Below are positions 31,482 to 41,846 of a DNA stretch of 64,000 nt, in pieces. The notes below the pieces were generated by a model. That model was not told the DNA's origin. It made no database searches and saw only the letters and a program-made list of their open reading frames with translations. The stretch lies in contig NW_015971541.1 of the NCBI RefSeq assembly GCF_000182565.1, positions 649,066 through 713,065 on the forward strand, written 5' to 3'. Within the stretch, counting starts at the first letter, position 1. Each line of letters begins with the position of its first letter. The stretch is from Spizellomyces punctatus DAOM BR117. Taxonomy: Eukaryota > Chytridiomycota > Chytridiomycetes > Spizellomycetales > Spizellomycetaceae. A program made the position numbers and the translations under genes.

Positions 31482-31993
31482 TATTGAAACTTAGTGCTTG
31501 GAACACTGATTTCCCATGGAGAAATCACTTCTGAAAGGCCTAGTAATGCCTGTGGCCGCTAAGAAGACTTCTGGGTGCAGTAACTTGTGGGATAACACGC
31601 TTGTATTAATTCAGAGACGTTCAAAAGTCCCCTTTATATAACCCAGTACATTCTCCAGCCTCCCTCTGCCTTTGTTTACTGTTTACATGCTTCAGCCCAC
31701 TTGTTTACATGCTCAGCCGTGCTCAGCAGTGCTCAGCAGCTTCAGCCATGCCTTGGCAAACATTACCTAAAGATCTAGATCACCACAAACCTTCCAGACC
31801 TTCTAAGAGTGCTTACATGATGATTTACCCCTTTAAATCATTCCACACGTGTCTGTGATCATTCTGATTACTCTAAGTCCAATTCCCCACGTTGTAACTT
31901 AGCCAAATCAGATGTGAACTGTCTAATTACATCCCAGCATGATCTCACATGATTTATAGATCATACAGCATGTTTTAAGCCTGAATCTCAACA
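31482..31993 (-). repeat. Solo copia 2-family LTR
   Basis: This full-length LTR (512 bp, TATTGAAACTTAG...TCTCAACA) has no internal region on either side. The flanks GTATC and TAAAT do not match, so it did not arise by simple LTR-LTR recombination at an undisturbed site. Confidence 0.9.
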
Positions 31994-32211
31994 TAAATCA
32001 CCATGTAAGCAGTCTCAAAAGGTCTGGAAGGTTTGGGACAGTCTAGACTTTCAGGTAAAGGGGACTTTTGAATGTCTCTGGATTAATACAAGCGTGTTAT
32101 CCCACAAGTTACTGCACCCAGAAGTCTTACTAGCGGCCGCAGGCATTACTAGGCCTTTCAGAAGTGATTTCTACACAGGAAAACAGTGTTCCAAGTGCTA
32201 AGTTCAATAAG
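31994..32211 (+). repeat. Partial copia LTR, internally deleted, head-to-head with the solo LTR
   Basis: It begins inside the LTR (AAATCACCATGTAAGCAG), lacks about 170 bp between TCAGGTAA and AGGGGACTTTTGAA, and ends AAGTTCAATA. Its orientation is opposite to the LTR it touches at 31993. Confidence 0.8.
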
Positions 32212-33000
32212 GATGGGCATTGGGCTCATCCTGTACATGGGTGATCTCATTCTTGCATGAATAGATGACCAGCAGCTGTTACAGCTCAAAGTAGAACTCA
32301 AGAAGCAGTTCAAGATGGCAGATGTTGGACAATTAGAGTAGTTTCTTGGGATCAAATCATCAGAAGCAGAAACAACATGAGACTTTGACAATGACCACTG
32401 TGGCATCTTAATCACCACAGAAATGTCACATGAACTGAGGCAGAACAGCGACAAATAAATGGGGTTCCTGTGGGCAGTGTTGTTGGAAGCCTTATTGATG
32501 TAATGCTGGGTACTAGTCCAGACCTCTAGCAGTGGCAGTAGGATCAGTGAGCCAGTACCTTCCAAATCATAGAAATCAGCACTGGGTGCATTGTCTAGTA
32601 TCTGATTAGGACCTCAGGCCCAGGATTTCTCTAATGCCAATTAAGGCAGTGATTTGGACCATTTCAACTGGGCCATATTCAGAGCAAGTGGGTGCTGTAT
32701 ATACTCTGATGCAGATTGGGGCAGTAATTTGGACCACAGGAAGTTAATCACTGGGTTCTTGGTCACTATCTAGAGCAGCTCAATCAACTGGCAGAGCAAG
32801 ATGCTACCCACCATTGCCCTCTCATAAACAGAGTCAGAGTGCCTGGCACTTGTATAATAGATATGAATCAGACCATGGAATCTAACCAACAAGAAGCAGG
32901 CATCTATCTTATTCTCTATGTGGATGACCTGATTCTAGATTTATGACACACTGAGCAGCTCCAAGAAGTCAAGAGGGAGCTCAACAATGTTGGCTTGAAA
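32212..33000 (+). pseudogene. Copia reverse-transcriptase/RNase H relics
   Basis: From 32212 the plus strand follows the family sequence after reverse-transcriptase residue KKMGI (LILYMGDLILA, then QLLQLK, KKQFKMADVGQLE) with stops. RNase H follows near 32695-32850 (YSDADWGSNLDHRKL, WQSKMLPTIALS, TESECLAL). Then at about 32850-33000 the reverse-transcriptase piece ([15 protein letters not shown]) recurs, so two relic copies are joined in tandem. All are heavily mutated. Confidence 0.72.
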
Positions 33001-34484
33001 TCTTGGTGCAGTTCACACCAGTCAACTAGGTTTAGAGTTAGAGTTAGAGCAGCTGGGATATATGGGAGAACTGGAAAGATTGGAACTTACTAGCTGAAGT
33101 TGTAGATACTGGTAGGCAGCTCACCAATATTTAATAATAGATTAGTAAGAAATTGTTTCAGTATAGTTGTCAGGAGAATTGGATCAAGTTGTGAGATCAG
33201 GACCCTGAAACAAGAGTTGGACTGGGTCCAAGAGCATTGAACTAGCATCAGGTAACTAGATCAGAGAACTAGGATCAGGAACCAAGATTATGTAACCAGA
33301 TCAGGGGAGCTGGATGTGAGAAACCAGTGAAAAGAACTGAACTGTTATCTAGGTCAGGAAACTATAGAAGAGTTACCATTATAAACTAAATTAGTGATAA
33401 AGGAAGTATGCATCAATATCCCAGAAAATGACTTTAGCATTAAATACAAGAATTACCCCAAACCCCATGGTTATGTAGTGAATGACTCTGATAAACTGGT
33501 TTGCTCAAAGGCATCAGGTGATCATGATTGAGGTTTCTACAATTGTAACCTAAGCTTCAAAACCCCTGAGATCAAGCTTGGTTCTGGGCTACACCAGTGC
33601 AGCACGAAGGATATGTTATGCAGTCATAATCAATCATGGCAATGGTCCAAAATGGGAAGATTGGATGCTGCCACCCTAATGAAGATTATGGAAACTAGTG
33701 TAGATGTTACCGTAGTGTATTCTTGTATAAAAAGACATATTCAATAAAATAAGTCGTGGGCAGAAGCCATAGTGACACTAAATCCCCATAACTAGCTTCT
33801 CAACTCCTATCTTAGGTTTACAGGAACCTAACAGAGTGCTTCAACAGCCTGATCACCTGCACTGAAGCCTCTAAATCCTGCTCGGTTCACAACTAACTGA
33901 CTCTCCTTGCCTCTTGCCCCCAATTTGCTACCGATGCCCAAAGAAAGGATTCAGAGACTATGATTCCTAGTACAGACACCCACATAACCTGCTAGGAGAC
34001 CCAAGTTGTCTTTACCATAGTCTACCAACAAAAAATCTGTTACAGTTATCACCTAACTTGCCCATTTTTATTCCCAGCAGCAGAAGTCTTTTCTTGTTAG
34101 TGCAATTTTTAGTAAAGAAGTAGTTCAAGATGGCAGATAATAGTCTCTATCTTTTTTATTAATATATTACTGGGTTATATATATATCTAATATTTTTATT
34201 TTATTATATATATTAAATATGTAAGGACCTTATTATAAACCCAAAAAATCAGGTAGAAACTAATAGTTTAGGAGAGTAAAATAAAACTCTAGTATATAAT
34301 ACTTAGTTAATAAGTTTTATAGAGAAACTTAAATACTGTTACCTATATATTATTTATCTTACATAGTTTAAGAAATAATTGCCTATCCATATATACAGGA
34401 CTTCATATTAAAATACTCTATATTATCTACTGAATTGTGCAACTTTGCTTTGAACCATGGTAGGATTGCTATGGGAAAGCAGCA
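33001..34484. other. Gene-free A+T-rich zone at the edge of the repeat block
   Basis: No gene is supported. Around 33180-33360 there are loose repeats of a GATCAGGAACTAG-like unit. Around 33725-33835 a TATAAAAAG and a CCTAACA end could be parts of an eroded LTR. From 34140 to 34440 the sequence is very A+T-rich with runs of TATATA. Confidence 0.55.
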
Positions 34485-35544
34485 TCAGCCTCTGCACATA
34501 TCACCTACCTTACAGAATACATGGCTAGATACCTGAGTAATAGAACCATTATTCCCTTTAGCAGATTCAGTCCTGGACAGTTGTATAGCAAGAGCTATCT
34601 GCTCCTCCTCTGACAGGTTCTTGTACAGTAAGTTAGAAGGTGGGCAACACCATCAACTCCTCTTTGTGAAGGCACTATACTTCCTACCATATGATCTGAC
34701 ATTTTGTCCTCCCGTTGTTTTCTCTCCGCTACTCCTTGGCTTGTCTGACACACATGGTCAGCCTCCAACCTGGGAACACATCTGAATAAACATACATTTG
34801 CGGATCCAATGCAGTCACACAATGCACATACCTATGTTTTATGCAAAATGTCTTCCCGCACAGTGGACAGGATATTTCTACGAGTTCCCGCTTGCCACAC
34901 CTATGGAAACTGCATGCATTACTAAAGGCTGTCCCGGTGGAAGTGCCCGGCTAATGACTGCTAAGGTGAGACATCAAACAATGATGAGCAGGTTTGGTAA
35001 TGCAGACATTACCTCAGGGCAATTTGCCTGGATATGCTCATTGACACGTAAATTGGGGTCTTCTCCCCGGCGCACCGGAACAACTCTGTTGCAAACAGGA
35101 CAAGTTACTGCTCGAGCATCAGCGACACTCGCAGAGAGCGCTGAACATTGATGTCCCGTTGCTGAACGATGCTTTGCAGTAACATCCTCCGGGAAAGCGG
35201 CGAAATGCTCCTGGCTGATATTATATCACGGTCAAGGCAAAAGGGCAGGAATTACCGGCGAGATTGAACGATACCAGAAGCTCTAAACGCAAACAGTTGC
35301 TTACAAACTTGTCACGAGAAGCGCAGCCGGCAGGGTCTTACCTTCTGACAGTGTTTACAATACAAAGGTAGAAAATCTATGTGCCTTGTTAGTGAAGACT
35401 TCTAAACTGCCAACCAGTTCGTGTACCTATATGGCTGCAGGACTTTCTATCACATTGTCTACCAAGGTGCGGAAGTTCCTAGACCCGTAAAGCAGAATTT
35501 GAGAAGCTAAGTACGTGTCCTTCCGAAATTTCAACCGTTACCAT
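34485..35544 (-). CDS. ZFAND2/AIRAP-like AN1 zinc-finger protein with UIM
   Basis: I infer seven exons: 35544-35542, 35478-35427, 35376-35342, 35186-35013, 34950-34832, 34769-34688 and 34619-34485. They join in phase into 199 residues starting MELPHLGRQC. Two AN1 zinc fingers are visible: one with CDRKSC, FLPLYCKHC and HRSATGHQC, and one with CSFHRC, CPLCGKTFC and HRLEADHVC. Between them is the CPVC...VPVRRGEDP...VNEHI segment that is diagnostic of the ZFAND2 family. The C-terminus holds a ubiquitin-interacting motif, EEEQIALAIQLS. Family members bind p97 and the proteasome and help clear proteins after arsenite or ER stress. In the first finger the ligand cysteine before AKH reads threonine in this splice model. 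The one-codon first exon is the least certain part. Confidence 0.8.
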
Positions 35545-36834
35545 GTCAAAGGGAATGCCCAGTTCTTAAGCTTATGAAGGAGGTTAAGCTTGAATGGCAG
35601 ATACACGTGCCGTTTACCAGTAAATGGCTAGTGTATTGGCAATAACAAATGTCACAACATAATACACCAGGGAATGAACCGGCGACAACCGGTTCGGAAA
35701 AGCCAAGTAATTCCCTCCTTACAACCAACCGACTACCACTAGGCCCAATTACACATGCAATACATTACGGTTGTTTCTAACCGGGTAACTAAGCCCACCA
35801 CCACGAGAGAAATCCTACTAAGCCCTTGCTTGATTCCGAAATTCTTTAGTCGGAGGATGTTCAGATACTAAGGTAGATCAGAATAATTAGACTGGATAAT
35901 CCGCGTGGGAAAATACAAAGATAATGCATACCTGCGATCATAGCGATATAGTAGTAGCAGCGTTTGCAAGGCGTTATGTTGTTGTTGTCGGGAGGGCGAG
36001 GTCCTTGGATTCAGAGCGGCATTCTCATGATGATGGACTGAGACTTGTTGGGCAGATGCTTTGAGTCGAGGATGGGTAAAGAGGGAAGAGGGAGCAGGTC
36101 CCCTTTTATAGACCTTCGGCATGCGCCTCACCGCAGTTTAAAAAAAAAAGTTACATTAGCATGCCACACCAATCTGAGCGATAGATGGGGGTGCTGATTA
36201 TGTCACTAAATGTCGTTAGTTCAACTGGCTGCAATGCTCCGTGGCACTGACGTTTCTATTTTCCCACACACTATGTTGATCCGCTACAACCTTAATTTCA
36301 TTACTTTTAATGCATGGCAATTCTTAGTGTCGGCTTCATCATCCCACCAATTCAACCCATGTAACTCGCTGTGATATTTAAATTGTGTATCGTCGTATAA
36401 TCTCTGCTTTCAACATCGATATACAGAGAAAATAGGTTGATTTACAGAGGTTTGGCCATCTTCACTTCAGACGATCAGCGTCATGTGCGAAGCAAAACAG
36501 ATACGGATTGCTGCCAACAAATGAGGAGTAGATGACAGAGCGTTCTAGCTAAAGCCGCAACTGTTGTACTACATAACCGCATGATCACTAGCATCGTCAT
36601 TAGAGGGGGATCCAGAATTTGAACGACGTTAATGGCTGGAACAGTTTTGTCTGATATGCCACTGGCAGACTCCATTGTCGACATCGACTGTTAAGGGCAT
36701 AATGGATATGACTACGGGCTCACGGAATGCCTTCCAGTTTCGGGAAGTTACACTGCTATGGGCAGTTCCCCCGACTTCAAAATGTCTCGTCACCGTTCTA
36801 CGTTTGATCGAGTTGCAGTCTCCGTGCAAACTTG
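35545..36834. other. Intergenic region, no supported gene
   Basis: The stretch holds the promoter of the ZFAND2-like gene and lies downstream of the membrane-protein gene at 36835. Short frames on both strands lack motifs or convincing splice partners. A run of ten A lies near 36141. Confidence 0.45.
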
Positions 36835-37825
36835 TCAAATGCTTATATATTGAGCGAGTGGTCTTCCAGTAACCAAATATACATATTCCTCTAAAAATTC
36901 AGGCCATCGCTGGGCCCTCCCCAGTTCTCGGGTCCCCATTGCTTCTATCACAACCTGATTGTCCTGGGTAACGCACCCGACGACCAGCGTTACCACGAGC
37001 ACTGTCAAGAATGCCAAGTTTGCGTCGAGACGCGGGATCGGCAGCCTTGTGTAAATCGGTAGATAAACAACAACAAGCAGCATAAACAGAAGGCCCACCG
37101 ATTTGCTAATTAAGGCGTTGGCATGTCGAAATGTGGTAATAAGTCCGAATGCACCAGTTCTCACCATGCTAGTTTCAAGATATTCTCTTCACTCCTATCG
37201 TGTCCTTCCTCAGAGAGTGCTAGAGTCACCAATAGCACCCCCATAACATAGTTTCCATACCAAATGTATGGCGTTGGATTCCATTGACTTCCTCGCGTTT
37301 GGTTCATCAGCATCAGAAAACCTGCAGCTGCATGGAATATAATCACACAGTTCATACGCAATGCACAACATTTTCAAAACGTTGCTAATGCCCCGTACCA
37401 TACTGTACAAAGATCAGTCCGTACAAGCTAAAAGCCAGCACCCGCAGTGACAAGGCAGTTTTCCATCCCTCACACTCGACATGCTTCATATATGCATGAA
37501 TTGCGGCAGGATATAATATCACTTGGGACAAAGAAAAGACGCACCAACTAAGAGTGGCAAAGGTTTATTAAAAAGCGTGCCAGAGAGCAAGCAAACTCTT
37601 CTGAAGGGTCACTAATACTTGCATTGTCGGCACATCCAACGTCCGAATTGAAGAATTCAGAATAGCGTCAAACCCAGCTGCCGCGCATCCGCCAACCGTT
37701 AAGCATAGCAGAGCTTGGTACAGGTATACCCGCCGCCCGATTTCTTTCTTCCGAGCGATATCGTTACTCGTGTAAGGAGCAGGCAGTCCCATCATGCAAC
37801 CAAGGCGGAAAGCGGACGATCGCAT
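36835..37825 (-). CDS. Unrecognised multi-pass membrane protein
   Basis: I do not recognise the family. The minus strand shows exons encoding hydrophobic segments: VYLYQALLCLTVGGCAAAGF (37825-37619 area); SWCVFSLSQVILYPAAIHAY and LRVLAFSLYGLIFVQY (about 37550-37390); AAGFLMLMNQ and YVMGVLLVTLALS (about 37335-37170); and, after a 58-nt intron (about 37166-37109), VGLLFMLLVVVYLPIYTRLP with FLTVLVVTLVVGCVTQ. It ends GRPLAQYISI at 36835. Five to seven membrane spans are likely. The last two exons join in phase; the first junction needs a non-standard-looking donor, so the 5' structure and start (ATG at 37825 used here) are uncertain and upstream exons may exist. Confidence 0.5.
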
Positions 37826-38103
37826 TCGCAGATCCACGACGCGTTCGGACAGGCAGCTGACGTAAGATCAAATTGCAAAGGGCGATACAAGGATCTGTCA
37901 GCGAGAGACCCTCACTGACGTGTTGCTGCTGGTAGGCCCAGGCGATTTTTACATTCAATTTGAAGAGAATGGGGTAATATGAGGATTGGCCCGGGCGGTA
38001 ACTCGTGTGCAGTCCGGTTCCAAAAACTCCAGCTCCTCCCAAGTCCAGAGCAACATCGAGTCCGTTGGTGCACGATATTGACGCTACTCTTACCAAAATC
38101 ACA

Positions 38104-39080
38104 ATGAAGACAGTGTTGAATCTCATCTCTGTCTTCCTGTCAATCAATGCGGCTCTGGCAGCCCCATTCGCAGCGAAGAGAGCAGGTACTATGCGCTTCA
38201 TAATCCTTCAGCTAAACCGAGTGGTCCCTTACATTCGGTTGCTCCAGTGACAGTGACGGACCTTCTTGCCAGGACCAGTGCACCTACAACAACCGGTCTG
38301 GGTATCGAAGAGATCATTGGACCTACTCTGTTTCGTCGGCGTATGTTAATGTTATCAACAAGTTTCAATGTTTACTATAAACTAATTACTCCATCTGTGG
38401 CGTGCCAGAATCTAACACCCGTAGCAGGTGCCTGGCCAATTGTCAGGCGGCGTACGATCAGACCAACATGATCTGCGCGGCTCGGGGTAATGACACGAGC
38501 TGCACAGACTTCCGTGATGATTATAATCGAATCTGTCTAGCAAATTGGTAGGAAGCTATAGCGCTTCGTCAAGTTGTGGTCCTTCACACCTGATATTGGC
38601 CCTGTTTACAGTTATCAGAACGCTAGAGACCGCCCCTCTACTCGGACTACCCCGAGCGTAATTACCAAGACGGCGTCTGCTCAGAGAGTTTTAAGTACTA
38701 CCGAACCTGTTGAAGTGACTTCAACCACTACAACAGAGGTGGTCACTGCAATTACCACGGTTGAGACGACTACCCTGCAAACAACCACTGAAGAACCCCA
38801 GGCCACAGGAACGCCTCTTCCCACTGTAGCTGAGTGCCTCCGTACTTGCGATATTGCGTATGCGCAAACCACCGAGATTTGTCAGAGTCAGACCGATGAG
38901 GACACCTGCTTTGAGTTCAGAGACACGTATGACCTGCAATGCCGGGCATCTTGTCGCGGTATTGCCTTTATTCCTACCATGACCTTCCAATCTGCTACAT
39001 CCACCGTCGTTGTGGAAGAAACAGCTACAGTTGAGACCACTATCGCTGCCGGGCCAGGTCTTGGACCAATCCCCATTTAA
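38104..39080 (+). CDS. Secreted protein with two six-cysteine modules
   Basis: Four exons (38104-38185, 38248-38340, 38409-38547, 38612-39080) join in phase into 260 residues. An N-terminal signal peptide (MKTVLNLISVFLSINAALAA) is followed by AAKRA. Two modules have identical cysteine spacing, C-x3-C-x10-C-x8-C-x10-C-x3-C: one starts RCLANC (about 38430-38615, spanning an intron), the other ECLRTC (about 38832-38955). Both share a Y-x-QT-x3-C core and an FRD-x-Y. A Thr/Ser/Val-rich, probably O-glycosylated linker separates them and a second follows. There is no evident GPI signal or membrane span at the C-terminus (GPGLGPIPI). I do not recognise a named family; an extracellular or effector-like role is inference. 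Confidence 0.8.
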
Positions 39081-39327
39081 GGTTAACAGAGAAAGCGGGT
39101 TCAGAATATTAGTTATGTACAATGCACAATATCTATGAGAGTGATCTTTATGGTAAAACCAACATCCAAAAATAAAAATTGTTGAGTGAATACATCGGAA
39201 AATATTCGCATGAACCGTAGATGAGGGATCTATCAATTCTGTGTCCTATATTTAGGTGCATGGGCCGTCTTATCGGTTTTTAGTCAGAGTTTGAAAATTG
39301 GAATGATAGGCTACGGCCTGCCGAGCT

Positions 39328-41707
39328 ATGACCAGACCTGCCTCAACTCGCACTGATCCGTTGGTCGGTGGAGCTTCGGCTGCCATTGCTGGACAAACGG
39401 CTCCACCTACCGCCTCGAAGAATCGCCATCACTTTGGTCATCATACCATCCACCATTCGCAGTTTGCGAAAACGGAGCGGGGAGATGCTGGGATTGCTTT
39501 TCACGTCAAACAAGCAATAATTGAAAAATCACCCACTCGCTTACAAAGTTACGAACCGAGAGAGGTGGCTGTCCGTACCGATCAGAAATATTCCCTCAAA
39601 GATTCGAGTGCAGTTAAAACAGAGAAACTGAAGAGACGAACTGTAAGAAAACATTCCGATTGTTGCTTCTATATCATGACCGCAAAAATTAATAAAGCGA
39701 CTCGGATGGCACAAACAGGATGTTTATCGCTGTGGATTTTGCTCAGATGCAAAGGAATCATACAAACCTTTAGGTTCGAAGTACGGACATGTTTGGCTTG
39801 ATGTGCCATGGATGACCGCTGCTCACATCACGACGACATTTAATAACAAATGCCATCTCACCTTCGCCACATTAGGAGACCCAATACTCGACTCAGATGC
39901 GTTGCTGTGCTTAGCGTTAAAGATTGATCCAACATCTCTTCATCGGTGAGTTGGGTAAACAGCGTTGTGGACACATAACAGCACAGTACCAATTCCAACT
40001 CTGTATAGATTGACAAATACTAAGGATGATGAAGTAACTTCTGATGCAAATGAAGTCCATACCAGCTCCCGGCGAATTCGACTGGCTGGTACAGTAGACG
40101 GTGAATTGGGACTAGGACTATTCCTCACCTCATCCTTTCAAGGGCCGCCGCCGCGTCACAACAATGGCTTCGAATTGATAAAAGACAAGTTGGTGAGATC
40201 TAAAGGACGGATACACGCTGTCAAGGTTTGAGTTGTCCTATTCCTAATATACCAAGCAACTTCTGACATGCTACGAAACTTAGTTCGGTATCCCGTTTGC
40301 TGAAACGGTTGACGACAGCGATTGGCGACATAGAATTGACGCCGCTAAAATAGGTCGGCGGGACGGGCAATTACAAGAAGGACAAGGTTGGAGCATACTT
40401 GAAATCAAACTCCGCTGACCGACTAATGATAGAGCACTATTTCCCAATTAAGTTGATTGGTATCATAGGAAACTGGACACGGACAAACAGGCTTACTTTC
40501 AAAGTGTCCTCGAACGGGAACTACCTGGGTTTATAGGTTTGTTTATTCACCTATGCCCAAAGGTAGCAAGGCGCCTGATCCGGCCATGTTACGTAGGGCA
40601 ACGGTCCAAAAAAGGCAGTAAGTGTCGTCCGGCGACTTCCGTTCATCTTCAAGTACCAGATCGGACTGCTGGCCCAATTGCGGGCTGGCAAAGGTCGAAG
40701 GAAACCCCGGAGGAAACACCCGTAACAGTGTCTGATATGCGCAAAGGTTGAGAAGATAGTACATCACCTACATCGTTACCAGAGTCGTTTGCCTGGACCG
40801 CTGATGTTCTGTACTTAGAAGAGCTACCAAATTTGTCGCTTGCTCCACCCACGATATCGCCTTCTGCACCCAAATCATCTGCAATACACCCCAAAGCGAT
40901 GGAACAGGTCCTAAGCATCCGGCGCGATGATGGTATAAATCTGGCGACTGACCAAGTAAGGAGGACCAGTAGTATGGTTTCTAAGGATGCAGCAGACTCA
41001 GATATCACGCAGTATTATACCACACGAGAGCGGTTTTATGAAGAGAGGCGAAGATTGACCCAAGTTCTTCTGGAAGATCTGAACAGGTATGACATTACGC
41101 ATCATCTTCAAAATGACCGCATATACCTCCAGATGAGCCTTACGGAGTCACATCAGAATGGATTTTGAGCGCAAATCAAATTTCATACGCAAATTCAGGT
41201 CCTTCAAAGTAGGAAAGGTGAAAACATGCTCGCTGTTGGATTATGTTGCGGCGTTTGCTTGTGTCTAATGCCAAACCACATACTAGAACACCATGTGTAG
41301 CGACGATATAGCGGCCATGAGGAATCGTGCCGAAGCCCAACGACAGGCTGAAAAGAATCGTCTGCTACAACAGCATCCGTGGTATAATGAGCTTTTGAAT
41401 AAGGTTGTCCTGAACGGCGTGAAGCGTGACATGTCCGAGTACGAAGAGCTGCTATTAAATAGGGTAAAATGGTAAGAAATCTGGGTCGATAAGTGAGGGG
41501 CAGATAGACAAACTGACTTATAATGCTTGCAGCGTCATTGAGGACAACCTCCCATTCACCCAGAACACTTTCGTGCAACTTATGAAGATCATTCCAACCC
41601 ATGAGTTCATGAAAGACGATATTCAACGTATCATACGCTTTGTAAAGGCACACGCGAACATCACCGAAAGAGAATACCTGGAGGCCATGGACATGGCATT
41701 AGTTTGA
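39328..41707 (+). CDS. Unrecognised multi-exon protein (possibly two genes)
   Basis: Exons 39328-39642, 39698-39945, 40009-40225 and one starting at 40284 (FGIPFAETVDDSDW) join in phase, which makes the 5' half a real gene. The N-terminus is low-complexity and basic. The second exon has CGFC and a YGHVWLDVPWMTAAHI stretch. Downstream, further coding-like exons occur: about 40558-40616; 40790-41150 with ITQYYTTRERFYEERRRLTQ; 41293-41473 with HPWYNELLNKVVLNG; and 41533-41707, ending AMDMALV. Whether these belong to the same gene is not proven. I recognise no domain. Its end faces the end of the METTL3-like gene 140 bp away (convergent). Confidence 0.5.
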
Positions 41708-41846
41708 AATACTCGGGTTCCAAGGGACAGTCGATTTTAGAAACTCTTCCAAGAAAGCATCAAAATCGGTGTACGCAAAATGTTACAGCAGTTTCATTCA
41801 CAGACGAAAGGGATACTTATTTCCCTGATATTAGTCATAAGTAGGC

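Noticed and set aside
34798-35151. 117-residue plus-strand frame
   Set aside because: It is the shadow of exons of the ZFAND2-like gene on the other strand, where both AN1 fingers join in phase.
38721-39236. 171-residue minus-strand frame
   Set aside because: Antisense of the secreted cysteine-repeat protein, whose splice phases and signal peptide are convincing.
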